From Solirubrobacterales bacterium (GTDB taxonomy: Bacteria; Actinomycetota; Thermoleophilia; Solirubrobacterales; Solirubrobacteraceae): a stretch of DNA of 40,749 nt. The position numbers and the translations under genes are program-made. Under the pieces are notes generated by a model. That model did not search any database and was not told the DNA's origin. It worked only from the letters and a program-made list of their open reading frames with translations. The stretch lies in the NCBI GenBank assembly GCA_019240015.1, contig JAFAZB010000078.1, positions 1 through 40,749 of the forward strand, read 5' to 3'. Positions 27,549-35,286 of this stretch are shown here, piece by piece; the first letter of the stretch is position 1, and the number at the start of each line of letters is the position of its first letter.

Positions 27549-28319
27549 ATGGTCAACTACCACGCTGAGGACGGGATCGGCTTCATCACGCTCGACAAGC
27601 CGCCGGCGAACTCTTACGACCAATCGTTCATGGAGGAGCTGGGCGAAGCGATCGTCAACGCCGCCGACGACGATGACGGCAACGTGGTCGTAGTCCGTTC
27701 CGCAAGCCCGAAGTTCTTCTCAGCCGGCGCCGACGTGAAAGCGTTCGCGGAGCAGGATGCCGACGACAGCGCCGCGATGATCGAGGTCGCCCACCGGGCG
27801 CTGGGCCGGATCGGATCGATTCCCAAGGTGTTCATCGCCCTGATCCAGGGTCATGCCCTGGGGGGTGGACTGGAGATGGCACTCGCCTGCGACCTGCGCT
27901 TCGGCGCACGTGGTTCCTACAAGCTGGGCACCCCGGAGGTCACGCTGGGGTTGCTCCCTGGCAACGGCGGGACCCAGCGGCTGCCGCGCCTGATCGGGCT
28001 CAGTCGTGCCTTGGACCTGATGATCACGGGGCGGCGGATCAGCCCCGGTCAGGCTCACGCTGCTGGCATCCTCGATCGACTCCTCCCGGCCGCCGAGGCC
28101 GAGGCGATGACGCTCGACTACGCGCGTGCGCTGGCGGCGGGAGCGACGGAGGCGATCGGCGCGATCAAGCAGGCGGCTGTCGGGGGAATCGGGCTCTCGC
28201 TCGAGGATGGACTGGCCCGGGAGCGCGAGCTCGTCGGCCAGCTGTTCCGCTCACGCGATGCTCGGGAAGGCCTGACTGCGTTCATGGAGAAGCGCGAGCC
28301 GGCATTCGGACAGGCGTAG
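27549..28319 (+). CDS. Enoyl-CoA hydratase/isomerase (crotonase family)
   Basis: 256 aa. Oxyanion-hole segments '[11 protein letters not shown]' and '[18 protein letters not shown]' and the '[22 protein letters not shown]' segment are complete. Both catalytic Glu positions (in GGGLE and TPEV) are kept, as in true hydratases. It follows the aldehyde dehydrogenase by 12 bp with a gagaggagg ribosome site. It probably hydrates an enoyl-CoA in beta-oxidation-like steps of the aromatic pathway. Confidence 0.92.
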   Translation: MVNYHAEDGIGFITLDKPPANSYDQSFMEELGEAIVNAADDDDGNVVVVRSASPKFFSAGADVKAFAEQDADDSAAMIEVAHRALGRIGSIPKVFIALIQGHALGGGLEMALACDLRFGARGSYKLGTPEVTLGLLPGNGGTQRLPRLIGLSRALDLMITGRRISPGQAHAAGILDRLLPAAEAEAMTLDYARALAAGATEAIGAIKQAAVGGIGLSLEDGLARERELVGQLFRSRDAREGLTAFMEKREPAFGQA

Positions 28320-28326
28320 CTGGATC

Positions 28327-29553
28327 GTGTCCGACCGGGAAGTCGACTTCCTGATCGTCGGCGGCGGCCACGCCGGCTATGCGTGCGCGCGGGCGTTGCG
28401 CGATGACGGCGCCGAGGGCTCGATTCTGCTCGTCTCACGTGAGCCGGATCCGCCTTATGACCGAACGGCTTGCTCGAAGGGCTACCTCGCCGGCGGCGCC
28501 TCGCGGGACGAGGTGTTGCTCTCCCCCCCCGGCTGGTGGGAGGAGCAGGAGATCGAGCTCGCGACCCGGACGAGTGTGCTCAAGCTGGCTCCCGGCGAGC
28601 ATCGCGCGGCGCTGTCGAACAAGGACGTCGTCAAGTTCGGTTCCGCGCTGATCGCGACAGGGGCGATGGTCCGGCGATTGCGGGTGGACGGCGGCAAGCT
28701 CGGAGGGATTCATTACCTGCGCACGCTCGGTAACTCCGACGGGATCCGCAACGACGTCGAGCAGGCGGACGAAGTCGTCCTGATCGGAGGCTCATACATC
28801 GGCACCGAAGTCGCCGCAACCCTCGCCGCGCTCGACAAACGCTGCACGATCGTCATGCAAGAGGATGTTGTCCTCGAGCGGACCTTCGGACCCGAGGTCG
28901 GCCGCGCAGTCCAAGACCTGCTCGAGTCCAAAGGCATCACGGTCCACGGCGGCGAGGACCTCGAGGCGTTCACCGGCGAAGACAGGGTCGGCGGCGTCAG
29001 GACGAAGGGCGGGCTCGAGCTGCCGGCGCAGGCCGTGGTGGTGGGAGCCGGGGTGCTGCCGGACGTGCAGCTGGCGCGCGGCGCAGAGCTCGAACTCGGG
29101 GAGTCCGGCGGGATCAAGGTCGATGCACGGCTCGAGTCCTCGGCCGCCGGGATCTTCGCGGCGGGGGACGTAGCGGAGTTCGAGTCGGCGGTACACCCGG
29201 CCGGACGGCTGCGAGTGGAGCACTGGGAGGTGGCCTCCGCCCAGGGACGACGCGCGGCAGCGGCGATGCGTGGCGCAGACCTGCCCGAAGAGGAGATCCC
29301 CTACTTCTTCTCAGATCTGCACGACTGGCTGTCCTACGAGTACATCGGTCCGGCCAAGCAATGGGACCGGGTCCTAACCGGCGGCTCACTCGAGAAGGGT
29401 GAGTTCAGTGCCTGGTACCTCGATGGCAACACGGTCGTCGCCGTGCTGGCTGCCGGGCGCCCCGATGAGCTCGAACGCGGGCGCGGGCTGTTCGGAAAGA
29501 AGGTCGACCCGGATCAGCTGATCGATCAGCCCGAGCGACCCACGGTGGCATGA
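28327..29553 (+). CDS. FAD-dependent NAD(P)H oxidoreductase (rubredoxin/ferredoxin reductase-like)
   Basis: 408 aa from GTG 28327. FAD site 'DFLIVGGGHAGYACARAL', NAD site 'EVVLIGGSYIGTEVAATLA', second FAD motif 'AAGIFAAGDVAEF', and a reductase C-terminal domain starting 'IPYFFSDLHDWLSYEYIG'. Such enzymes pass electrons from NAD(P)H to ferredoxin or rubredoxin. It ends 28 bp inside the opposing diiron gene. The rubredoxin encoded nearby is an obvious candidate partner. An electron-donor role for the PaaABC-like oxygenase is possible but inferred. Confidence 0.9.
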   Translation: MSDREVDFLIVGGGHAGYACARALRDDGAEGSILLVSREPDPPYDRTACSKGYLAGGASRDEVLLSPPGWWEEQEIELATRTSVLKLAPGEHRAALSNKDVVKFGSALIATGAMVRRLRVDGGKLGGIHYLRTLGNSDGIRNDVEQADEVVLIGGSYIGTEVAATLAALDKRCTIVMQEDVVLERTFGPEVGRAVQDLLESKGITVHGGEDLEAFTGEDRVGGVRTKGGLELPAQAVVVGAGVLPDVQLARGAELELGESGGIKVDARLESSAAGIFAAGDVAEFESAVHPAGRLRVEHWEVASAQGRRAAAAMRGADLPEEEIPYFFSDLHDWLSYEYIGPAKQWDRVLTGGSLEKGEFSAWYLDGNTVVAVLAAGRPDELERGRGLFGKKVDPDQLIDQPERPTVA

Positions 29554-30314
29554 GCGCGCGCCTCGGGGATCAACCCGATCGCCGCCAGTCGACGACGATG
29601 CTGGGCCAGCACGCGCGATCGAATCTCCGCCGAGACGGCTGGACCCCAGGCACCGATTGCGGCCTGCCCTTCCTCGAGCAGCGTGAGGACCGATGCGGAC
29701 CCTGGATCGCGGGCGAGCATGCACCGCAGGCCGAATCCGACGTGCCAGCGCTCGTCCCGCTCGACCAGCTCGACGCCGCGCCGCACGCCGGGCAAAGCGC
29801 CATCGCCGAGCTCCGCGAGCAACGCGTGCTGGCCGGCGCTCAGCACCACGCCCTCGAGGATCAGGTGGTACAGCGCAACCGCATCTACGAGCTCAGCGCG
29901 TCCGCCCGACAACGCGGACGCTGTCTCCGGCAATCGGCGCTCGAACAGGTCGAGCAGCGGAGGGGGCACCAGCGCACGTACGAACCTGCGTCGGGAGCCG
30001 GGGTCTCCCGGTGGCGCCCCGAGCATGAGCGCGGCGATCCGGTCGAACAACCGGTAGTGCCGGCGCTCGTCGGCCCGCTGTGCAGCGAACACCGCCGCCA
30101 TGGCCGGGTCCTTCGCGGCAGGCTCAAACGGCGCCAGCTCGTCGGCGACGCGGGATTCAGCGATGCAAAAGCCCGCGAGCAACACGGTCAGCCGACTGCG
30201 GCGCGCAGGATCGAGCGCGGACCACGATTCAGCGTCGGCGGTGAGGTCGAGCGTATCGGCGTCCCAACGCAGTCGCGCGGCGAGCGCGGCGAAGTAACGC
30301 GGTCCGGCGATCAT
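29526..30314 (-). CDS. R2-like (ferritin-fold) diiron protein
   Basis: 262 aa, helical. The diiron pattern is visible: a first-helix acid region 'FCIAESRVADEL', ExxH in 'RADERRHYRLFD', a third-helix Glu in 'LYHLILEGVVLSAGQ' and a second ExxH in 'VERDERWHVGFG'. The order matches ribonucleotide reductase R2-like proteins and diiron oxidases, but it is shorter than class I R2 (320-400 aa) and no R1 gene is nearby. It is encoded immediately after rubredoxin (TAG-ATG junction), so rubredoxin may deliver electrons to it. Reaction unknown. Confidence 0.8.
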   Translation of the reverse strand: MIAGPRYFAALAARLRWDADTLDLTADAESWSALDPARRSRLTVLLAGFCIAESRVADELAPFEPAAKDPAMAAVFAAQRADERRHYRLFDRIAALMLGAPPGDPGSRRRFVRALVPPPLLDLFERRLPETASALSGGRAELVDAVALYHLILEGVVLSAGQHALLAELGDGALPGVRRGVELVERDERWHVGFGLRCMLARDPGSASVLTLLEEGQAAIGAWGPAVSAEIRSRVLAQHRRRLAAIGLIPEARAHATVGRSG

Positions 30315-30497
30315 CTACAGGGAGGCTTCGTCCTGCTGGGAGAAGTCGTCCTTGTTCGCGCCGCAGACCGGGCACGTCCAGTCATCGGGAATGTCCTCGA
30401 ACTTCATTCCCGCCTTGACGTCCCCGTCGGGGTCGCCCTCGGCAGGGTCATAGACATAGCCGCACAGCTCGCAGATCCACAGCTGTGTCTCCGCCAC
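30315..30497 (-). CDS. Rubredoxin
   Basis: 60 aa from GTG 30497; the track start at 30578 adds an unrelated leader. Iron is bound by the two CxxC motifs '[12 protein letters not shown]' and '[13 protein letters not shown]', and '[20 protein letters not shown]' is the typical middle. It carries single electrons in the cytoplasm. It is co-directional and contiguous with the diiron protein and faces paaA divergently across a 113-bp gap. Confidence 0.93.
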   Translation of the reverse strand: MAETQLWICELCGYVYDPAEGDPDGDVKAGMKFEDIPDDWTCPVCGANKDDFSQQDEASL

Positions 30498-30610
30498 CGG
30501 GCGGAGCGTATCAAAGGAATACCAAGCTGGTGGCGTTAGCCCGACGGCCACATGTGACACAATCGTGGCGATAGGCACGCAAACGTCAAATGTAAGGGAG
30601 AACAGCGAGG

Positions 30611-31546
30611 ATGACCGAGGAAGAACTGCTCGAGCGGATCAAGGCGGGAAAGTTGATCGAGGGGCCCGAATACGCAACCGAGAAGTACGTCGAGGGCCTG
30701 AAGCGCACGCTGGTCGTCTCCGGCGATACGGAGCTGATCTCGGCGCCCGCTTACATGCGGGCCGCGCGCAACGCGCCCAAGATCAACTCCTACATATCGG
30801 TAGCTGGGATCGCCCAGGACGAGCTCGGACACGCCCACATCGCGTACCGGCTCCTTCGAGACCTCGGAGTCGACATCGAGGAGCTCGTCTATGAACGGGA
30901 TCCGAAGGACTTCCGGCATCCGTATGCGTTCGACGTCCCGCTCGATACGTGGGCGGAGATGGTCGTCGCCAATGGCTTCTACGACCGGGCCGGGTTCTGC
31001 CTGCTCGACGACATCTTCCAAAACTCGAGCTACGGGCCATGGAAGCGCGCGCTCGTCAAGGTCGAGCGCGAGGAGAACTTCCACCTGCGCCACGGCGAGC
31101 GCTGGATGTCCACGATGGCCGCCGATCCGGAGCAGAAGCAGGAGCTACAGGCGGCCGTCGACTGGATGTTCATGATGACGCTCGAGTGGTTCGGTCTGCC
31201 CGACTCGATGAAGCGTCACGGTGAGCAGATCTCCTACGGTATGAAAGGCTCGACCAACGACGAGCTGCGACAGACCTGGCTGTCCACCGCGGTGCCACTA
31301 TGCGAGCAACACGGGATCGACGTGCCCGCCCACTACGACGAGGAGTCTGAGACCTGGGTGATCGATGCGCCCTTCCCTTGCGAGTTCGACGAGCAAGAGA
31401 AGCGCTGGGACTTCGATGGCGGTGAGATCTCCTGGGATCAGGTGATGGAGCGGTGGAAGCGCCGTGGCCCGGCCAACGAAGAGCTGGTCGAGCAGATCCA
31501 GCGGGGCTACAAGCAGCTCGCCCAATCTCTGGAGGTGGCCGCGTGA
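30611..31546 (+). CDS. paaA: PaaA-like catalytic subunit of an aryl-CoA epoxidase
   Basis: 311 aa, the usual PaaA length. Diiron pairs E71-x2-H74 ('[15 protein letters not shown]') and E155-x2-H158 ('[11 protein letters not shown]') are clear; E41 is a likely first-helix ligand. PaaA with PaaB, PaaC and the reductase PaaE makes ring 1,2-epoxyphenylacetyl-CoA in known systems. GTGA overlap with the next gene starts a chain of seven overlapping or abutting genes up to the PaaY-like gene. Because a benzoate-CoA ligase rather than PaaK is in view, the substrate could be another aryl-CoA. Confidence 0.92.
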   Translation: MTEEELLERIKAGKLIEGPEYATEKYVEGLKRTLVVSGDTELISAPAYMRAARNAPKINSYISVAGIAQDELGHAHIAYRLLRDLGVDIEELVYERDPKDFRHPYAFDVPLDTWAEMVVANGFYDRAGFCLLDDIFQNSSYGPWKRALVKVEREENFHLRHGERWMSTMAADPEQKQELQAAVDWMFMMTLEWFGLPDSMKRHGEQISYGMKGSTNDELRQTWLSTAVPLCEQHGIDVPAHYDEESETWVIDAPFPCEFDEQEKRWDFDGGEISWDQVMERWKRRGPANEELVEQIQRGYKQLAQSLEVAA

Positions 31547-31851
31547 GCGCATCTGTGGAGGCGCTCGAGGCAGCGCTGCGCAACGTGCACGATCCCGAGT
31601 ATCCCGTGTCGGTGATCGACATGGGGTTGATCCGCGGCCTCGTGGTGCAAGGCGAGACGGCTCGGGTGCGGATCACCTACACGTCGATGGGATGTCCCTG
31701 CAAGGAGATGATCGTGGACGACGTCCGTGACGCTCTGCTGCGGGTCGAGGGCATCGAAACCGTCGAGGTCGAAGAAGTGTTCGAGCCTTGGACCCACCGC
31801 AATCTCAGTCGCCGCGCGCGACGGACGATGAACGAGCTGGGGGTGACGTGA
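31543..31851 (+). CDS. paaD: PaaD-like protein, DUF59 (MIP18) domain only
   Basis: 102 aa from GTG 31543; the track frame starts upstream in paaA. The DUF59 core is visible: 'LRNVHDPEYPVSVIDMGLIRGL', then 'VRITYTSMGCPCKEMIVDDVRDALLRVEGI', with the conserved Cys. PaaD is needed for maturation of the epoxidase, probably in iron-sulfur or metal delivery. In Escherichia coli PaaD has a C-terminal zinc ribbon after this domain; here the protein stops short, and the ribbon is encoded separately at 33030-33176. Confidence 0.88.
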   Translation: MSASVEALEAALRNVHDPEYPVSVIDMGLIRGLVVQGETARVRITYTSMGCPCKEMIVDDVRDALLRVEGIETVEVEEVFEPWTHRNLSRRARRTMNELGVT

Positions 31852-32054
31852 TGAAGGCCGAGCGCGAGCAGGAGTACTACGACGTGTTTGCCCGTCGTAA
31901 GGCCGACGAGCCGCTTGAACACGTCGGCACGGTGGGGGCCAGCGAACCCTCAGACGCCGAGGTGTTCGCATTCAAGCTCTACGACCAGTGGAAGTGGACA
32001 GAGCTGTTCGTGGCCCGCCAGGCCGAGATCACCGAGGTGATACGCACGCCATGA
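31851..32054 (+). CDS. paaB: PaaB-like small subunit (1)
   Basis: 67 aa from ATG 31851, overlapping the DUF59 gene stop by one base. 'YYDVFARRKADEPLEHVGTVGASEPSDAEVFAFKLYDQWKWTELFVARQAEI' follows the PaaB pattern (YEVFVR....H.HVGS..A.....A...A...Y.RR.E...WVV....I). PaaB is a small structural subunit linking PaaAC units. It is shorter than typical PaaB (about 95 aa). It lies in the position of paaB between paaA and paaC, though after the DUF59 gene. Not listed as a separate start in the track. Confidence 0.82.
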   Translation: MKAEREQEYYDVFARRKADEPLEHVGTVGASEPSDAEVFAFKLYDQWKWTELFVARQAEITEVIRTP

Positions 32055-32272
32055 GGTACTTCGTCTTCGCCCGCCAGGAGTACGACAAGCCGGTCGCCCG
32101 ACAAGGTGTGATCGCCGCCGATGATGCGGATGCAGCCGGCGCGAAGGCGCGCGAGCGCTTCGAGGACTGGCTCGAGGTCCGTCTCGTCCCCGAGGAGAGC
32201 GTCCAGTGGATCGTCGGTCCGCTGCCTGCCGAAGAGCTGCCCGAGTCCGAACGTGAGGAGGTGACGGCATGA
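32051..32272 (+). CDS. PaaB-like small subunit (2)
   Basis: 73 aa from ATG 32051 (ATGA overlap). 'RYFVFARQEYDKPVARQGVIAADDADAAGAKARERFEDWLEVRLVPEESVQWIVGP' has the same layout as PaaB: a first strand ending VFARQ, a Gly-x-Ile-x-Ala turn, an Ala-rich helix, then a strand with W-I-V. It is more diverged than the first copy and ends in an acidic tail. It may form a heteromer with it. A named function is inferred from position and pattern. Confidence 0.7.
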   Translation: MRYFVFARQEYDKPVARQGVIAADDADAAGAKARERFEDWLEVRLVPEESVQWIVGPLPAEELPESEREEVTA

Positions 32273-33033
32273 GCTCGTCCGAGTCAGAGCTCGACCGGGT
32301 CGTACCGGAAGAGTGGTCGGTCACCGACGACGACGAGGCGCTGGCGGCGCTGGTCAACATGATCGTCGTGCTGGCCGACAACAAGTTCTTCCTCGGCCGG
32401 CGCTTCTCGGAGTGGCTCTCCGGCGGCCCCTCGCTCGAGAGCGCCGTCGCGCTGGCTGCGATCGCGCAGGAGGAGCTCGGTCATGCGCGCGCGCTGTATC
32501 CGTTGCTCGAGGAGATGCCGGTAGTCGACGTCCCCGGCTCCTTGCAGCGCGGGGCCGAGCGCGAGCGCAAGTACTGCATGACCGCGCTGAGCGAGCCCTG
32601 GGAATGGTGGGCGGATGTCGTCGCCGCGCTGATCCTGGTCGACCCGGCGATGACCGTTCTGTTCAGGGCGCTCGAGGAGTCACGCTACGACGACCTCCGT
32701 CAGCGTGCCGCGCGGGTGCCATCGGAGGAGCTCTTTCATCGCAAGTACGCCGACGGCCGGGTGCGAGATCTCGCGCGCACCGACCAGGGACGCGAGACGC
32801 TGCAACGCAGAATCGACGTGATGTTGCCCGAGGTGCTGATGTGGTTCGGGCCCTCAGACGAGCCAGGCGTGGCGGCGTTGAAGAGCCAGGGGCTGGTCAA
32901 GCTCGACAACAACGAGCTGCGCGAAGCATTCAGGAGCGACGTGTTTCCGATCCTCGAGGAGAACGGCTTGCGGGTCGGGGTCGACGACTTCGCCTGGGAC
33001 CGATGGAACAGCCTTCAGCGACGACTCGGGTGA
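32269..33033 (+). CDS. paaC: PaaC-like subunit of an aryl-CoA epoxidase
   Basis: 254 aa, right for PaaC. It has the PaaA/PaaC four-helix fold: 'NKFFLGRRFSEWLSGGPSLESAVALAAIAQEELGHARALYPLL' and later 'VPSEELFHRKYADGRVRDL'. PaaC is classically the non-catalytic partner of PaaA and lacks iron ligands, yet here both ExxH motifs (E69-x2-H72, E154-x2-H157) remain while the first-helix Glu looks replaced (D37/N38). So it is a structural subunit with partly preserved metal ligands. ATGA overlap upstream, GTGA downstream. Confidence 0.9.
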   Translation: MSSSESELDRVVPEEWSVTDDDEALAALVNMIVVLADNKFFLGRRFSEWLSGGPSLESAVALAAIAQEELGHARALYPLLEEMPVVDVPGSLQRGAERERKYCMTALSEPWEWWADVVAALILVDPAMTVLFRALEESRYDDLRQRAARVPSEELFHRKYADGRVRDLARTDQGRETLQRRIDVMLPEVLMWFGPSDEPGVAALKSQGLVKLDNNELREAFRSDVFPILEENGLRVGVDDFAWDRWNSLQRRLG

Positions 33034-33176
33034 ACCACGACGACGGCCGAGCCTGCCCGTGGTGCGGGTCGCTGGAGACCGAGCAGATCGGGGACTGGGG
33101 CCCGCAGCTGCTCACCGAGCAGTGGATCTGTCGAGCCTGTCATACGCCGTTCGAGCGGATCCGCAGAGACCCGTGA
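33030..33176 (+). CDS. Detached PaaD zinc-ribbon protein
   Basis: 48 aa from GTG 33030 (GTGA overlap with paaC); too short for the track as its own entry. C9-x2-C12 and C34-x2-C37 form a zinc ribbon: 'CPWCGSLETEQIGDWGPQ' then 'WICRACHTPFERIRRDP'. This matches the C-terminal ribbon of full-length PaaD (CPxCGS...Q...FG...C..C..PF). In this cluster the ribbon is a free gene after paaC while the DUF59 half lies after paaA, so PaaD is split. Both halves are presumably made together. Confidence 0.85.
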   Translation: MNHDDGRACPWCGSLETEQIGDWGPQLLTEQWICRACHTPFERIRRDP

Positions 33177-33946
33177 GCGACGATCCGCTTCGTCGCGAGC
33201 TTGACGAGACGGGCGTCCTGCTGTTGAGCCTGGCCCGGCCGGAGGCTCGCAACGCGCTCGACGACGAGCTGACGCGCGCACTCGGCGAGGCGCTCGAGGA
33301 GGCGGCCGGCGATCCGCAAACGCGGGCGATCATCCTCACCGGCGCAGGTGAGTCGTTCTGCGCCGGGGGAGATCTGGCTCGCTTCGAGCGGGAGTGGACG
33401 CCGAGCGCATTCCGCCTCTATTCGCACCAACTCACGGCGCTGATCGCGAGCATCGAAGAGCTGGAGAAGCCGGTGATCGCTGCCATCAACGGGGCCGTCA
33501 CCGGCGCAGGCACGCAGCTGGCCCTCGCCTGTGACGTCAGGTTGGCCGCGCCGAGCGTACGAATCGTCTTCCGTGAAGGGCGGCTCGGGATCATCCCGAG
33601 CCACGGCGGCGTGACCCGGCTGGTGAAGCTGATCGGCCTCGCGCGCGCGCGCGACGTGCTGCTCGGCGGCGAGGAGCTCGACGCAGCCGGGGCCGAGCGC
33701 GTGGGGCTGCTCACGGCGGTGGTGCCCGACGGGGACGTGGTGCGGGCGGCGCGGGAACGAGCCAGTCTCGCGCTGAGTCGCTCAGCCGAAGCCTATGCCG
33801 CGGCCAAGCGGCTGCTGGCGGTCGCGGCCGACGCCTCCTTACAAGCGGGGCTCGCCGCCGAAGCGCTCACGCAGACCTCGCTGATCGCCACGACCGAGCA
33901 TCGCGAGGCGGTGACCCGGGCCAGGGCCCGGCGGAGCCGGGGCTGA
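33173..33946 (+). CDS. Enoyl-CoA hydratase/isomerase family protein (PaaG/PaaF-like)
   Basis: 257 aa from GTG 33173 (GTGA overlap). Crotonase motifs: 'ILTGAGESFCAGGDLARFE' and 'AAINGAVTGAGTQLALACDVRLA'. Where hydratases have Glu in GGG-x-E-LALACD this one has Gln, and the second segment is 'VFREGRLGIIPSHGG', keeping an acid nearby. Loss of one catalytic Glu is typical of isomerases rather than hydratases, consistent with a ring-opening or isomerisation step (PaaG-like). Assignment to a step is inference. Confidence 0.87.
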   Translation: MSDDPLRRELDETGVLLLSLARPEARNALDDELTRALGEALEEAAGDPQTRAIILTGAGESFCAGGDLARFEREWTPSAFRLYSHQLTALIASIEELEKPVIAAINGAVTGAGTQLALACDVRLAAPSVRIVFREGRLGIIPSHGGVTRLVKLIGLARARDVLLGGEELDAAGAERVGLLTAVVPDGDVVRAARERASLALSRSAEAYAAAKRLLAVAADASLQAGLAAEALTQTSLIATTEHREAVTRARARRSRG

Positions 33947-33947
33947 G

Positions 33948-34478
33948 ATGGCCATCCTGGTCGAGCTCGACGGTCGCCGGCCGAGCGTCGCGGCCGCCGC
34001 CTGGTTGGCGCCCACCGCTACGCTGATCGGCGAGGTCGAGGTCGCCGAGGGCGCCAGCGTTTGGTTTGGCACCGTGCTGCGGGGAGATTTCGAAAGCATC
34101 CGCGTCGGGCGCGGAGCGTGTGTCCAGGACAACGCGGTCGTGCACTGCGCCGCGGGTCTGCCGACGCTGGTGGGGGAGAACGTCACCGTCGGACACATGG
34201 CGATGCTCGAGGGCTGTGTGATCGAGGACGGTGCCTTGGTGGGGATGGGCGCGATCGTGCTCCAGCGCGCTCGCGTCGGGCGGGGCGCGATGGTCGCGGC
34301 GGGCTCCGTCGTAGCCGAGGGCGCCGAGATTCCGGCGGGAACCCTCGCGGCCGGCGCGCCCGCCAAGGTCAAGAAGGAGCTGGCCGGCTCCTCCGCGGGA
34401 TGGGTGCAGAGCGCGGCGCGCGAGTATCAAGCACTGGTGGAGCGCTACCGGACCGGCGCGCGCCGCGTGGAGCCATGA
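33948..34478 (+). CDS. paaY: PaaY-like gamma-carbonic-anhydrase-fold protein
   Basis: 176 aa with hexapeptide repeats of a left-handed beta-helix ('PTATLIGEVEVAEGASVWFGTVLRGD', 'IRVGRGACVQDNAVVHCAAG', 'VGENVTVGHMAMLEGCVIEDGALVGMGAIV'). The His in VVHCA and VGHMA fit the metal site; the C-terminal helix follows. PaaY is a thioesterase that rescues CoA from ring-hydroxylated dead-ends in other bacteria. It closes the operon one base after the crotonase. Its last 34 bp overlap the opposing hydrolase gene. Confidence 0.85.
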   Translation: MAILVELDGRRPSVAAAAWLAPTATLIGEVEVAEGASVWFGTVLRGDFESIRVGRGACVQDNAVVHCAAGLPTLVGENVTVGHMAMLEGCVIEDGALVGMGAIVLQRARVGRGAMVAAGSVVAEGAEIPAGTLAAGAPAKVKKELAGSSAGWVQSAAREYQALVERYRTGARRVEP

Positions 34479-35218
34479 TCAGCCACGAACTGCGTGATCG
34501 CCGCCAAGGTCGCCTCGGCTGCCTGCACGTGCGGCGCGTGGCGACACGCCAGCACGACTCGCTCGACCGGGCCCTGAACGCGGCGGGCCACCGAATCGAT
34601 CTGGGCAAGGCTGCCGTACGGGTCATCGTCCCCCTGGATCAACAGCACGGGGACGTCGATCGCCGACGACATTTCCTCGATGTTCCAGGACGGGAAGTCG
34701 GGATCGAGCCACACGTCGTTCCAGCCATAGAAGGCCGCGTCGACGTCGCGGTGGTGGGCGGCCATTCGCTCGCGTCGTCTGCCTTCCTCGTAGAGCGCCT
34801 TGGCGCGTCTGATCTCGGCGATCGTCTTCTCCTCCACGAACACATGCGGCGCGATGCAGACCAGCGCGGTGACCGGGTGCTCGGCGGCATAGATCAGCGC
34901 GATCGAGGCGCCATCGCTGTGGCCGATCAGTACCGGATCCTCGACGCCCCATGCGTCGAGCAAGGGCGGGAGGAGCTCGCGTGCCTCCTCGTGCATGAAC
35001 GACGGCGTGCGAGGTCTCGGGGGAGGGTCCGAGTCACCGTGCCCGAAGCGGGAGTAGACGAGTACCCGACGGCCGGTGCCCGACGCGAGCAAGGCGGGAA
35101 ACTCCTGCCACAGACCGACCGAGCCGAGCCCTTCGTGGAGCAAGACCAGCGCCGGCTGCGATCGGTCGCCCGCGATCTCCTCGTATTCGATGCGCAGCCC
35201 GTGGAGTTCGGTCAGCAC
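34445..35218 (-). CDS. Alpha/beta hydrolase
   Basis: 257 aa from GTG 35218. Oxyanion segment 'LVLLHEGLGSVGLWQEF', nucleophile elbow 'LIGHSDGASIAL' with Ser, acid in 'LLIQGDDDPYGS' and His in 'ACRHAPHVQAAEA' give a complete triad. The HEGLGS and GHSDG pattern is like hydrolases I recall near benzoate catabolic genes. Substrate is unknown. It is divergent from aldehyde dehydrogenase 2 and convergent with the PaaY-like gene, with 34 bp of overlap. Confidence 0.88.
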   Translation of the reverse strand: MLTELHGLRIEYEEIAGDRSQPALVLLHEGLGSVGLWQEFPALLASGTGRRVLVYSRFGHGDSDPPPRPRTPSFMHEEARELLPPLLDAWGVEDPVLIGHSDGASIALIYAAEHPVTALVCIAPHVFVEEKTIAEIRRAKALYEEGRRRERMAAHHRDVDAAFYGWNDVWLDPDFPSWNIEEMSSAIDVPVLLIQGDDDPYGSLAQIDSVARRVQGPVERVVLACRHAPHVQAAEATLAAITQFVADHGSTRRAPVR

Positions 35219-35286
35219 GAGCTAGCACCTACCCTTAGGCATCAGTTGCAAATCGATACCGTCACCCAAGCAGCAGGGAGGAACCC

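Noticed and set aside
29550-30539. 329-aa plus-strand ORF opposite the diiron and rubredoxin genes
   Set aside because: Antisense shadow; the minus strand carries the two ExxH and two CxxC motifs in normal spacing.
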